From: Chthoniobacteraceae bacterium
Lineage (GTDB): Bacteria > Verrucomicrobiota > Verrucomicrobiia > Chthoniobacterales > Chthoniobacteraceae
Assembly: GCA_028293625.1 (NCBI GenBank)
Contig: JAQGOL010000037.1
Location: forward strand, 124,001 to 188,000
Direction of reading: 5' to 3'
DNA length: 64,000 nt
Of the stretch, positions 33,998 to 42,786 are shown one piece after another. A program made the translations under genes and the position numbers. Each line of letters starts with the position of its first letter. Position 1 is the stretch's first letter. The notes beneath the pieces are model-generated. The model had not been told where the DNA came from, ran no database searches, and saw only the letters and a list, made by a program, of their open reading frames with translations.

Positions 33998-35500
33998 TCA
34001 AGCGGCAGGATCTCTGGTCAAAGCCTGCGCGATTTTTTCTCCACGTGCTTCAAGAATGAGCCTGGTGCGCAGACCAAAAAGCTCGGGCGACAGGCCGACC
34101 GGATATTCATGGGGATGGAGGAACCGTTTGTGCCCCTCATGCAACGAGTTGAGCTGCTTTAAGGTGCGATCCCGGGACGCGCAAATAGACGGCTTTTCAT
34201 ACACGAGGGTTCCCGCCCGGAAAATTGGAACAAGCAACTCCTCAGAATGGGCTCCGGCTGGAATCCGCTTTCGGCGTGTAAGATCGGTTTGATCAATAAG
34301 CACTCGGTCGTGCTCCATTGGTCCGTCCAGATTATAGATCATGTCCCCAATAAAATGGCCATCCTGATAAAAGCGCCGCACTTGTTGAATGCCCGGGTTC
34401 GAGGTCTTGGAAGATTGCTCGGAAAGCTTCACTTTATGTTCCCAGGCGCCGGCGCCGGATCGTACGGCGGCCAGTTTATAGACTCCACCCAAGGCAGGTT
34501 GATCGTAGCCGGTCACCAGTTTTGTTCCAACGCCCCAGATATCGATTTGAGCCCCCTGTTGTTTAAGACTTGCGATGGTGTACTCGTCGAGATCGTTGCT
34601 GGCTACTATGACCGCGTCGGGAAACCCGGCGGCATCAAGCATGCGGCGCGCCTGGATACTGAAGTAAGCCAGATCGCCTGAATCAAGCCGGATACCTGCC
34701 AACTTGCCTCCTCTTTGCCGCAAAGCATCTCCTTGCTCAATGGCGTTCTGCACGCCGGCCAGAGTATCGTAGGTATCAACCAGGAATAGCGCATTATTAG
34801 GCATGGCTTTGGAATATGCCTCGAACGCTTCTTTTTCCGTATCAAACGACATTACCCAGCTATGCGCATGGGTGCCCTTTACCGGGATGCCAAACAGCTG
34901 TCCCGCCAACAGGTTGGAGGTCGCGGCACATCCGCCAATATAGGACGCGCGGCTCGCGGATATCGCTCCATCGCTTCCTTGGGCGCGGCGAAGGCCGAAT
35001 TCCATGACGTCGTCCCCTTTTGCAGCAAGACAGACTCTGGCGGCCTTGGTCGCGATGAGCGTCTGGAAATTGATCTGGTTTAGAAGTGCGGTTTCCACCA
35101 GCTGACATTGAATAAGCGGTCCTTGAATTCGCAGCAACGGCTCGTGAGGAAACACAACCGTTCCTTCCGGCACTCCATCCACATCGCACCGCCACTCCAT
35201 TTCGTGGAGATACTCAAGAAATGCCGGCTCAAACAAAGGGTTGCCATCATTGCCCGATAAAGTAGCCAGATACGCAAGTTCCACCGGCTTAAAGGCGAGT
35301 TCACTCAAGTAGTCAATCGCGTCACTTAATCCGCAGGCAATGCTAAATCCGCCTTTGAACGGCTGGCTGCGAAAGAAGAGATGAAAAACGGATTCCGTGG
35401 AATGGACGCCGCTCTTCCAGTAAGCGTACATCATTGTAATCTGATAGAGATCAGTCAGGAGCGCCGGGATGCATCGGTTTGAAGGCATGAAATCGGACAT
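33998..35500 (-). CDS. pncB: Nicotinate phosphoribosyltransferase
   Basis: 500 residues. Family segments: PALLTDLYQITMMYAYWKSG at the start, VFHLFFRSQPFKGGFSIACG, EFGLRRAQGSDGAISASRAS, VKGTHAHSWVMSFDTE (with the catalytic-site histidine region), GIRLDSGDLAYFS and GVGTKLVTGYDQPAL. It makes nicotinate mononucleotide from nicotinate and PRPP, the salvage entry to NAD. Two starts are possible, ATG at 35500 and ATG at 35488 (MPSNRC). The promoter at 35507-35535 would place transcription start at about 35500, so the message is leaderless or has a leader of only 12 bases. A palindrome over the -10 box suggests repression by a dimeric regulator. Confidence 0.95.
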   Translation of the reverse strand: MSDFMPSNRCIPALLTDLYQITMMYAYWKSGVHSTESVFHLFFRSQPFKGGFSIACGLSDAIDYLSELAFKPVELAYLATLSGNDGNPLFEPAFLEYLHEMEWRCDVDGVPEGTVVFPHEPLLRIQGPLIQCQLVETALLNQINFQTLIATKAARVCLAAKGDDVMEFGLRRAQGSDGAISASRASYIGGCAATSNLLAGQLFGIPVKGTHAHSWVMSFDTEKEAFEAYSKAMPNNALFLVDTYDTLAGVQNAIEQGDALRQRGGKLAGIRLDSGDLAYFSIQARRMLDAAGFPDAVIVASNDLDEYTIASLKQQGAQIDIWGVGTKLVTGYDQPALGGVYKLAAVRSGAGAWEHKVKLSEQSSKTSNPGIQQVRRFYQDGHFIGDMIYNLDGPMEHDRVLIDQTDLTRRKRIPAGAHSEELLVPIFRAGTLVYEKPSICASRDRTLKQLNSLHEGHKRFLHPHEYPVGLSPELFGLRTRLILEARGEKIAQALTRDPAA

Positions 35501-35504
35501 CTTA

Positions 35505-35535
35505 GTGTAATAGTTACACCAAATTACCCTGTCAA
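35505..35535 (-). promoter_or_regulatory. pncB promoter with a palindromic operator over the -10 box
   Basis: On the minus strand a perfect TTGACA (35530-35535) is 17 bases from TATTAC (35507-35512). The -10 lies inside the inverted repeat GTGTAA-TAG-TTACAC (35505-35519). A protein bound there would block polymerase. Regulators of pncB in other bacteria include NiaR, NadR and NrtR; none is encoded here and I cannot say which family fits. Confidence 0.65.
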
Positions 35536-35547
35536 TCCTCCCAACTC

Positions 35548-36090
35548 GTGGCGCAGCGTAAGAGCCTCGATCGCATCGGAGTTCGTCACAGTGTTGGCGT
35601 GGCCGGTTTAAAAGATCATGCGAAAGAAATTGAAGTCGTTCGTGCAGAACTTAAACCCCGCAGCTCTCTCCGGATTAATGCTTACAAACGTCTCCCTGAC
35701 TATTACTTCGAAGCCGATCCGGCGCGGTTTCGCGCGATTGACCCGCACTTCCATGTCCACCCTGACAACCATCCTTGGGCCCCATCCCGATTTCTCTTTC
35801 AGATGTCCCCTCCAAATCCAGACTCCGTTTGCAGAGAGATTGCCGGCGAGCTGCGCGATGTCTCCAATTGGCTCTCCCGCGGCAGACTTTCCTCCGAGCA
35901 GTTCCGAGCAGCGATTACGACGCTCGAATCGCGAAAGCTGGCCCGCTTCGGTTTTTACCTTGCCAGTGAAGTTTCCGAGAATGGTGAGGTCCATTTTAGT
36001 CTTCGTCATGTGAATACTGGCGAACTCTGTTCAAGTATCGATGTTCAACCAAGCACGGGGAAGCTGGAGATACAACACGCCTGCATTTAA
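35548..36090 (+). CDS. Hypothetical protein
   Basis: A 180-residue frame from a GTG at 35548, divergent from pncB and sharing its promoter region. The peptide is mixed alpha/beta with a plausible composition (NAYKRLPDYYFEADPARF, FHVHPDNHPWAPSRFLFQM, SEVSENGEVHFSLRHVNTG). No signal peptide or membrane helix. I do not recognise a family. No ATG exists before residue 96, so the start rests on GTG. It converges with dinB. Confidence 0.5.
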   Translation: MAQRKSLDRIGVRHSVGVAGLKDHAKEIEVVRAELKPRSSLRINAYKRLPDYYFEADPARFRAIDPHFHVHPDNHPWAPSRFLFQMSPPNPDSVCREIAGELRDVSNWLSRGRLSSEQFRAAITTLESRKLARFGFYLASEVSENGEVHFSLRHVNTGELCSSIDVQPSTGKLEIQHACI

Positions 36091-36148
36091 TCCGATTGGC
36101 AGGGAAATCGGTTTGCTGTTGATGGCAACGGCGTGCCTCTGCCGACCC

Positions 36149-37228
36149 CTAAATCGGCAACAGGAATTGCCGGCTCGTCGGCTCGACTAATGTGGAAACG
36201 CCGATCCCGATGAGTCTAAGCGGGCTTTTTACAAGCTCATGACGGGCAAGTAAAAAACAGGCCAGCCTGTAGATCTCCTTTTCACCGGTCAACGGATCGT
36301 CCACGCGGATCTGGCGAGTTAACGTGGAGAAATCGCTGTAACGCACTTTTACCTGGACGGTCAGTGCGCCGAAATGGTGCGACTCAAGGCTGCGGGCGAC
36401 ATCAGCCGCCAGCTCTCTTAATGTCCGCCGTAGCGTTGGCCGGTCGTCGGTATCGACAAGGAAAGTATTCTCCGCACTGATGCTTTTACGGTCTTCACTC
36501 AGGTCCAAAGGCCGTGTGTCGTTTCCGAAAGCGCGCTCTTTTAATTTATCAGCAAATGTTCCGAGGATGGTTCTTAAGTCCAGCTTCGTGGTTTGAAGAT
36601 TTTCGATTGTAAAGATCCCTTTGGCCTCAAGCATTGCCGCGGTGACAGGGCCCACTCCATGAATAGCTCGAATTGAGAGTGGACGGATCACCGTTAATTT
36701 CTCGCTTTCAAGAATGAGCGTCAGTCCATCAGGTTTCTGAAGGTCGCTGGCCAACTTCGAGAGAAACTTGTTTGATCCAATCCCGATACTGGCAGTGAGC
36801 TGGCGTTCCTCCGTGATTCGCCTTTTGATTTCCCTGGCCACGGGCATTGCTTCCAAGAGCGCGGCATCATGGCTTGCCGCCTTTTCGAATCCGGCGCTGA
36901 GATCAAGATAAGCTTCGTCCACGGAAACCTGTTCGACACTGGCGCTGAAGCTTCTGAGAATCGCCATGATCACAGCTGACTCGGCCCGATACGCATCCAT
37001 CCTTGGCCGCACAAAAATTCCCGCGGGACAAAGCTTCGCTGCCGTGCGCGAGGGCATTGCGGAGCGCACCTTGAACTTGCGAGCTTCGTAACTGGCTGCG
37101 CACACCACACCTCGCTGATCAGGCGGCGAGCCTACAATGAGCGGCTTGCCGCGATAGGCCGGATTATCACGCTGTTCAACAGAAGCGTAAAACGCATCCA
37201 TATCGACGTGAAAAATAATCCGTGGCAT
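36149..37228 (-). CDS. dinB: DNA polymerase IV (Y-family)
   Basis: 359 residues from the ATG at 37228 (the frame is open to 37420 with non-family codons). Catalytic palm motifs: IIFHVDMDAFYASVEQRD at the start and VEQVSVDEAYLDLS further on. Then come LTASIGIGSNKFLSKLASDL, the helix-hairpin-helix IRAIHGVGPVTAAMLEAKGI, and a little-finger domain (ALTVQVKVRYSDFSTLTRQI). Pol IV copies across damaged bases with low fidelity. The C-terminus is short, ending in SRQFLLPI, which resembles the beta-clamp-binding pentapeptide (QxxLxL type). No LexA box was identified upstream by eye. Confidence 0.95.
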   Translation of the reverse strand: MPRIIFHVDMDAFYASVEQRDNPAYRGKPLIVGSPPDQRGVVCAASYEARKFKVRSAMPSRTAAKLCPAGIFVRPRMDAYRAESAVIMAILRSFSASVEQVSVDEAYLDLSAGFEKAASHDAALLEAMPVAREIKRRITEERQLTASIGIGSNKFLSKLASDLQKPDGLTLILESEKLTVIRPLSIRAIHGVGPVTAAMLEAKGIFTIENLQTTKLDLRTILGTFADKLKERAFGNDTRPLDLSEDRKSISAENTFLVDTDDRPTLRRTLRELAADVARSLESHHFGALTVQVKVRYSDFSTLTRQIRVDDPLTGEKEIYRLACFLLARHELVKSPLRLIGIGVSTLVEPTSRQFLLPI

Positions 37229-37330
37229 ACGGCTGATTATGCGCGGGATCACATTTGCGATCAGCTCAAAAAAAGAGTGCTGAAGCGGTTCTGCGGCCAC
37301 GCATCGGCGGCACCCCGATTTGGAGAGGTT

Positions 37331-37876
37331 ATGAACGCTTACCTCTTTAGATCCATTTTCGTGGCCGCGTCGCTGAGTTTCAGCCTTGTAGTAAGAGCGA
37401 CCGCGGCCGATGACTCCCAAAACGCGGGAATTTCTTCAGGCAAGCTGGCCATTGCGGATGAGGCATTTGTCCTGAAAGCGGCGCAGGACGGGCTCACGGA
37501 AGTGCAATTAGGCGATTTGGCGGGGAAAAAGGGCAACCGGGATGATGTCAAAAAGTTTGCCTCCGCAATGACTACCGATCATGGGAAAATAAACGATGCC
37601 CTCAAAGCGTTTGCATTGCAGAAAGGAGTTACCCTGCCGGTCCAGCTCGACGCAGTGCATGCGGGAGTCATTGATCGCCTTTCCAAGCTGGAAAAGGAGC
37701 AGTTTGACAAGGCTTACATCGAGAGAATGATCGCGGATCATAAGGCCGATGTCGGCGAGTTTAGCGCAATGCTCACAAAAACAGCCGACGCGGATCTGAA
37801 GCTGTTTTTGAAAAGCACGTTGCCGATTCTCAAAGCGCACCTTTCCCATATTGAGCGGATTGAGACAGGGAGATAA
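37331..37876 (+). CDS. DUF4142 domain secreted protein
   Basis: 181 residues. The ATG at 37331 has a good ribosome binding site (GGAGAGG, five to six bases upstream) and begins a signal peptide (FRSIFVAASLSFSLVVRATA). The mature part is a four-helix ferritin-like DUF4142 domain: IADEAFVLKAAQDGLTEVQLG, VKKFASAMTTDHGKINDALK, IERMIADHKADVGEFSAML. The family is periplasmic or outer-membrane associated; its function is not settled. It is divergent from dinB. The upstream ORF extension to 37208 overlaps dinB and is not real. Confidence 0.88.
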   Translation: MNAYLFRSIFVAASLSFSLVVRATAADDSQNAGISSGKLAIADEAFVLKAAQDGLTEVQLGDLAGKKGNRDDVKKFASAMTTDHGKINDALKAFALQKGVTLPVQLDAVHAGVIDRLSKLEKEQFDKAYIERMIADHKADVGEFSAMLTKTADADLKLFLKSTLPILKAHLSHIERIETGR

Positions 37877-37878
37877 TT

Positions 37879-39339
37879 TCAGGAAAGAATACCGGCCACG
37901 ACTTTGCCGTGCACGTCAGTCAGGCGAAACTGCCGGCCTTGGAAGCGATAGGTAAGCCTTTCGTGATCGACACCCAGCAGGTGCATGATGGTCGCCTGGA
38001 GATCATGCACGTGGACGGGATCTTTTACCACGTTGAAGCCGAACTCGTCGGTCTCCCCATGGGTGATTCCAGGTTTCACGCCGCCACCGGCCATCCACAT
38101 GGTGAATGCATACGGATGATGATCCCGGCCCCAGCGTTTGGTGTCGTTGATATCCCCTTGAAGGAACGGGGTCCGGCCGAATTCGCCGCCCCAGATTACC
38201 AGCGTGTCGTCGAGCAGTCCTCGTTGTTTGAGATCCCTGACCAAGGCGGCGCTGGGCTGATCCGTATCGCGGCACTGGATCTGGAACTGGGTGGAGATGT
38301 TGTTGTGATGGTCCCAGCCCGCGTGGAAGCATTGCACAAACCGCACGCCTCGTTCAGCCAGCCGGCGCGCCATCAGGCAGTTGTATGCAAAGGACCCCTG
38401 CCGCTTCACGTCGGGTCCATACATGTCGAGCGTTTCCTGGGATTCCTGAGAAAAATCGGTAAGTTCCGGCACGCTCGCCTGCATCTTGTAAGCCATCTCG
38501 TATTGAGCAATGCGCGTCGCGATCTCGGGATCGGCAAACTCGCTGGAATGCTCCTCATTAAGTTTCGCAAGGTTATCGAGCAAGCCTCGCCGCACCTCGC
38601 GGGACATTCCATCCGGATTGGATAGATAGAGGACCGGATCGCCGCTGCCGCGGAACCGCACGCCTTGGTATTTGGAAGGAAGAAAGCCTGAACTCCAGTA
38701 GAAGTCGTAGAAGATCTGGCCACACGACGCTTCTTTATCGCGCGAGGTCATGACTACAAAGCCCGGCAACTCCTGCGAGTCGGTGCCAAGTCCGTAAGTA
38801 GCCCACGCGCCCATACTCGGGCGGCCGGGTTGTTCTCCGCCCGTGAGAAAAAAGCTGATCGCCGGGGCATGGTTCACCGCCTCGGTATGCATTGATTTTA
38901 CAAAACAGAGGTCATCGACGATCCCGGCCATATGCGGCAGATATTCGCCAACCCATGCCCCGCTCGCGCCGTATTGCTTGAAACCTGCCACGGCCGGGAG
39001 CACGAGCTTCTTCTGGGTTTGTGTCATCGTGGAGAAGCGCTTGCTTCCAACCACCGATCCGGGGATCTCCTGGCCGCGCATTTTTTCCATCCCGGGTTTC
39101 CAATCGAAAGTATCCAGATGGGGCGGCGCGCCGTTTTGGAGCAGATAGATGACGCGCTTGGCTTTTGGCGCAAAATGAGGGAGTCCTTCCAATCCACCGA
39201 TCCGAGGGAGCGTGTTTGTCGCGCCGAGTAGTTCGCGATCGAGCAAGGAAGCGAGCGCAACGCCACCGATGCCAACCGCGCTTTTGGAAAAAAACTGGCG
39301 CCGGGTGAGATGTGCGGCGCGTTCCTGTTGGGGGGTCAT
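37879..39339 (-). CDS. DUF1501 domain protein with twin-arginine signal
   Basis: 486 residues from the ATG at 39339. A Tat-type signal (HLTRRQFFSKSAVGIGGVAL) precedes a sulfatase-like DUF1501 fold: RVIYLLQNGAPPHLDTFDWK, FLTGGEQPGRPSMGAWATYG, LVIWGGEFGRTPF, HPYAFTMWMAGGGVKPGITH. The family is abundant in Planctomycetes and Verrucomicrobia, nearly always paired with a DUF1549/DUF1553 cytochrome-like gene, as here (four bases upstream). Exported in folded form to the periplasm. Molecular function is unproven. Confidence 0.92.
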   Translation of the reverse strand: MTPQQERAAHLTRRQFFSKSAVGIGGVALASLLDRELLGATNTLPRIGGLEGLPHFAPKAKRVIYLLQNGAPPHLDTFDWKPGMEKMRGQEIPGSVVGSKRFSTMTQTQKKLVLPAVAGFKQYGASGAWVGEYLPHMAGIVDDLCFVKSMHTEAVNHAPAISFFLTGGEQPGRPSMGAWATYGLGTDSQELPGFVVMTSRDKEASCGQIFYDFYWSSGFLPSKYQGVRFRGSGDPVLYLSNPDGMSREVRRGLLDNLAKLNEEHSSEFADPEIATRIAQYEMAYKMQASVPELTDFSQESQETLDMYGPDVKRQGSFAYNCLMARRLAERGVRFVQCFHAGWDHHNNISTQFQIQCRDTDQPSAALVRDLKQRGLLDDTLVIWGGEFGRTPFLQGDINDTKRWGRDHHPYAFTMWMAGGGVKPGITHGETDEFGFNVVKDPVHVHDLQATIMHLLGVDHERLTYRFQGRQFRLTDVHGKVVAGILS

Positions 39340-39343
39340 CGTA

Positions 39344-42300
39344 TTATTCCTTGGTAAGCGTTTCGTCGAGATTGAGTAACAGGAGTGCCAGACTGGTGTG
39401 GGCGGCAAGTTCGGCCGGCGGCAATCCTGGATCGGGTTTTGATTCTCCCGCGCCGATCAGCTTAACCGCGGCCTCGGGGTCAGCATTGTATTGATTCCTG
39501 AACAGGGCGAGTGAACCGGCGAGCAACCCGGATTCATTGGGCGTTGGTGGACGAGCGGTGCAAAGCCGAAACGCAAATGCAATTCGTGCGGCATCGTCGA
39601 CGCCTCTTTCCTTTAGCATCCGTTCAGCCAGCGCACGCGACGCCTCGACATACGTCACGTCATTAAGAGTCACCAACGCGTGGAGCGGCGTGTTGGTGCG
39701 CCCCGTTTTTACCGCGCAGTTCTGCCGGCTCGAGACGTCGAAAAAAAGCGTCGGTCCAACGATCCGCCGCCAGAAAATGTACAGGCTCCGCCGATAAAGC
39801 GCTTCGCCGTGATCCTGCGTAAACTTGATCTGGCCGAATGTGGCATCCTCCCACACGTTGGCGGGTTGATAGACTTTGACCGGAGGACCGCCGGACTTGT
39901 CGACCAGAAGCCCCGAAACAGCAAGTGCCTGATCCCGCAGCATCCAGCTTGGAAGCCGAAAACGCGGCCCCCGCGCCAGCCACTGATTTTCCGGGTCACG
40001 CTCAGCCATGCCGGGCGGTATTTTTGACTGCTGCCGGTAGGTGGCGCTGGTGACAATCAGCCTGTGTAGATGCTTTACGTCCCACCCGCTTTCAATGAAC
40101 TCGCGTGCCAGCCAGTCGAGCAGCTCCGGGTGAAGCGGTTTATCGCCTTGAAGCCCAAAATCGTCGACCGATTTCACCAGTCCGCGGCCAAAGAAAAGCT
40201 GCCAATAACGGTTCACCGTCACGCGCGCCGTCAGCGGATGCTCGGGCGAAACAAGCCAGCGCGCAAGCGCAAGGCGGTTTGGCGGAGCATCGGCCGGAAG
40301 GGGCGGAAGAACAGCCGGCGTTCCGGGTTCCACCTTCTCGGCGAACTTATCGTATGCGCCTTTTACCAGGATAAATGTATCGCGCGGTTTTGCCCGATCG
40401 CGCATGACCATGGTGCGCGGCGTATCGCGTTCGAGCGCTTCCCGGGCCGCTTTGGTTTCATCGGCCTGCTTTTTTGCGGCGATCAGGGCGGGATCGCTGG
40501 CCAGATAATATTCCGTCAGCGCCTTTTTCTGCTCTTCATTTCGCTGATCGGGCGCCGTGGCGAGCGTCGCTTTTACCTTGTCCGGAATGGGACGAAGCAG
40601 AGCTGCCGGCGAGCTGGTGAGCGAGATCCGCAACCGCCCGATTACATGCTGGGCAAACGCGGACTGAAATTGCAGGCGAAGCGAGATTACCTTGTCCGGG
40701 CGGTAACCGAAACTGTCCTGGAGTTCAAAGATCGCTTCGTGCGCGAGACCAACGTGCGGCCAGGCGCCCCAGCCCGTTTCTTTCTTCCCATCGAGCGCGT
40801 CTTTTAATGGCCAGCCTGGCTGCTCGAAATCGGCGCGCACCCCGGTAAGGCCCACCGGTTTTCCGTCACCGAGCATTTTAAACTCGCTCAATACCCAGCT
40901 CCCGTTCGACGCGCGGCCGGGCCCTTTGCTTGCCAGCGAATCATCAGGCAGCACTTCAAGCTTGATGGCGGTCACGTGCGCGCGCCGGGTAATCGCCGTG
41001 ATGATGAGGTCATCCGTATCCGGGTTTTTGCCGCTCACGAGGATGGAGCGATCGGCCAGCTTCGTCACCGTTGCGCCGTTTTCACTGATCGCTTCATCAA
41101 TGGACATCGGCTCCCACTCGACCGCGCCTACAGCGGCGGCATCGCCGGCAAGGGCGCTCTCCCAGGCAGGCTGCCCGGCGCGCAATGTCTTTTCGAGCTC
41201 GTCGCGTTCGGTTTTTGCGCGCGCTTCGGCAGCCTTGGCCTCATCGATCTTCTGTTGCTGCTCGGGTGCGACGAGACTGAGGACCGGATTGGCAAATCCC
41301 CCGGCGTCATTGGCTCCGGATTCGTCGATGGAATTAAAGTAAGCACTCAGCTGGTAGTATTCTCGCTGTTTAATCGGATCAAACTTATGATCGTGACAGC
41401 GGCAGCACGTCATCGTCAGCCCGAGCCAGACCGTTCCGGTTGTTTCAACCCGATCCTGGACATAATCGACCCGCGATTCCTCCGCAATCCGGCCCCCTTC
41501 GCCATTGATCATATGATTGCGATGAAACCCGGTGGCCACGAGTTGATCCTGGGTTGGATTTGGAAGCAGATCACCGGCAATTTGTTGCACCGTAAACTGG
41601 TCGAAAGGCATGTTTTCGTTCAGCGCCTTGATCGCCCAATCGCGCCAATGCCACATCCCGCGGGTTGGATCGCCTTGGTAACCATTCGTATCGGCATATC
41701 GGGCCGCATCGAGCCATTCCCAGACCATCCGCTCGCCGTAACGCGGCGAGGCAAGCAGCCGATCGACCAGTTTTTCATACGCATCCGGGGCGGAATCGGC
41801 CAGGAACGCATCGACTTCCCCGGGCGTGGGAGGAAAGCCGCTGAGATCCAAAGTGACCCGGCGAATCAGCTTTTCCCTTGATGCTTCCGGTGAAGGAGTG
41901 AGCTGTTCCTTTTGCAGTCGTGCACGCACAAACGCATCGATTGGATTGCGGAGCGCAGAATTCAACCCGCCGATCTCCGGTGGAACCGATCGTTTCGGCG
42001 CCACGAATGCCCAATGCTCGCCCCACGGCGCGCCGGCCTCGACCCAGGTTTTGATCAATTGCCTCTGGGACTCCGTGAGTTTGCGATTTGATTTCGGGGT
42101 CGGCATCACCTCATCCGGATCGGTGCTGAAAATGCGCGTGATCAGCTCACTCGCCTCGGGTTTTCCCGGTTCAACAATCGCAATGCCATCCTCGTTTTTC
42201 CCAATGGCGCCTTCCTTGCGATCGAGGCGCAGCTTGGCTTTTCGCGCCGCGGAATCCGGGCCGTGACACTGGTAACAATTCTCCGAAAGGATCGGTTGAA

Positions 42301-42400
42301 TATCGCGGCTGAAATCAATCGGCGCAGCATGGGCGCAAACCGAGACCAGCAGAAGTAGAACAAATTGACCACGGGGGAACGGGGGAAACTGCCAAAACAT
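39344..42400 (-). CDS. Planctomycete cytochrome C / DUF1549 / DUF1553 (PSD1) protein
   Basis: 1018 residues from the ATG at 42400. A signal peptide (FVLLLLVSVCAHA) is followed by a PSCyt1 domain with a single c-type haem motif C42-Y-Q-C45-H46 (ENCYQCHGPD), DUF1549/PSCyt2 (LIRRVTLDLSGFPPTPGEVD, RYGERMVWEWLDAARYADTN), a middle region with a coiled coil and a carbohydrate-binding-like stretch, and DUF1553/PSD1 at the end (NRLALARWLVSPEHPLTARV, NRYWQLFFGRGLV, RTNTPLHALVTLNDVTYVEA). Forms a two-gene operon with the DUF1501 gene. The pair is a PVC hallmark and probably acts in the periplasm in redox-linked breakdown of complex polymers; this role is inference. Confidence 0.93.
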   Translation of the reverse strand: MFWQFPPFPRGQFVLLLLVSVCAHAAPIDFSRDIQPILSENCYQCHGPDSAARKAKLRLDRKEGAIGKNEDGIAIVEPGKPEASELITRIFSTDPDEVMPTPKSNRKLTESQRQLIKTWVEAGAPWGEHWAFVAPKRSVPPEIGGLNSALRNPIDAFVRARLQKEQLTPSPEASREKLIRRVTLDLSGFPPTPGEVDAFLADSAPDAYEKLVDRLLASPRYGERMVWEWLDAARYADTNGYQGDPTRGMWHWRDWAIKALNENMPFDQFTVQQIAGDLLPNPTQDQLVATGFHRNHMINGEGGRIAEESRVDYVQDRVETTGTVWLGLTMTCCRCHDHKFDPIKQREYYQLSAYFNSIDESGANDAGGFANPVLSLVAPEQQQKIDEAKAAEARAKTERDELEKTLRAGQPAWESALAGDAAAVGAVEWEPMSIDEAISENGATVTKLADRSILVSGKNPDTDDLIITAITRRAHVTAIKLEVLPDDSLASKGPGRASNGSWVLSEFKMLGDGKPVGLTGVRADFEQPGWPLKDALDGKKETGWGAWPHVGLAHEAIFELQDSFGYRPDKVISLRLQFQSAFAQHVIGRLRISLTSSPAALLRPIPDKVKATLATAPDQRNEEQKKALTEYYLASDPALIAAKKQADETKAAREALERDTPRTMVMRDRAKPRDTFILVKGAYDKFAEKVEPGTPAVLPPLPADAPPNRLALARWLVSPEHPLTARVTVNRYWQLFFGRGLVKSVDDFGLQGDKPLHPELLDWLAREFIESGWDVKHLHRLIVTSATYRQQSKIPPGMAERDPENQWLARGPRFRLPSWMLRDQALAVSGLLVDKSGGPPVKVYQPANVWEDATFGQIKFTQDHGEALYRRSLYIFWRRIVGPTLFFDVSSRQNCAVKTGRTNTPLHALVTLNDVTYVEASRALAERMLKERGVDDAARIAFAFRLCTARPPTPNESGLLAGSLALFRNQYNADPEAAVKLIGAGESKPDPGLPPAELAAHTSLALLLLNLDETLTKE

Positions 42401-42786
42401 GGACGCAGTATGCCCGGTTTTTGCCGAGCGGCAACTTACGGGATCGCGTGAAGCCACCGTTTATTTTCAATGAACCCGGGCGTCCGCGACGATTCGTGCG
42501 CGAACTGGATGCAACGGCGCTTCCTGCATCTCTCATAAACGCCCAGGATCAACCTGCATGATCAAAGCCATCACCTTTGCTACTGCGAATTGGCGACCAA
42601 CCGGTTTGCCCAACAACAGGCGTTCCGAGGTTGCCAATTCGTTTTCCAACGCAAGCCGCCATATTTCAAGCCCGTTTCAATAAGGTTATCTGGCAGCTGG
42701 CTCTTCTTGCCAATGCTTGGTTTTCGTAGAAACTCCGCCGAAATAGGAAATCGGCGTACCGATTTCTCAATCAGCCACTAACAAGG
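42401..42786. other. Divergent intergenic region with a hairpin near the GNAT gene
   Basis: 386 bases between two divergent genes. No convincing gene: the 63-codon frame at 42590-42781 has no family features. Close to the right end lies a perfect hairpin, GAAATCGG (42747-42754) with CCGATTTC (42759-42766) and a four-base loop, 20 bases before the next start; it may sit in the 5' untranslated region. No clear promoter pair was found. Confidence 0.4.
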
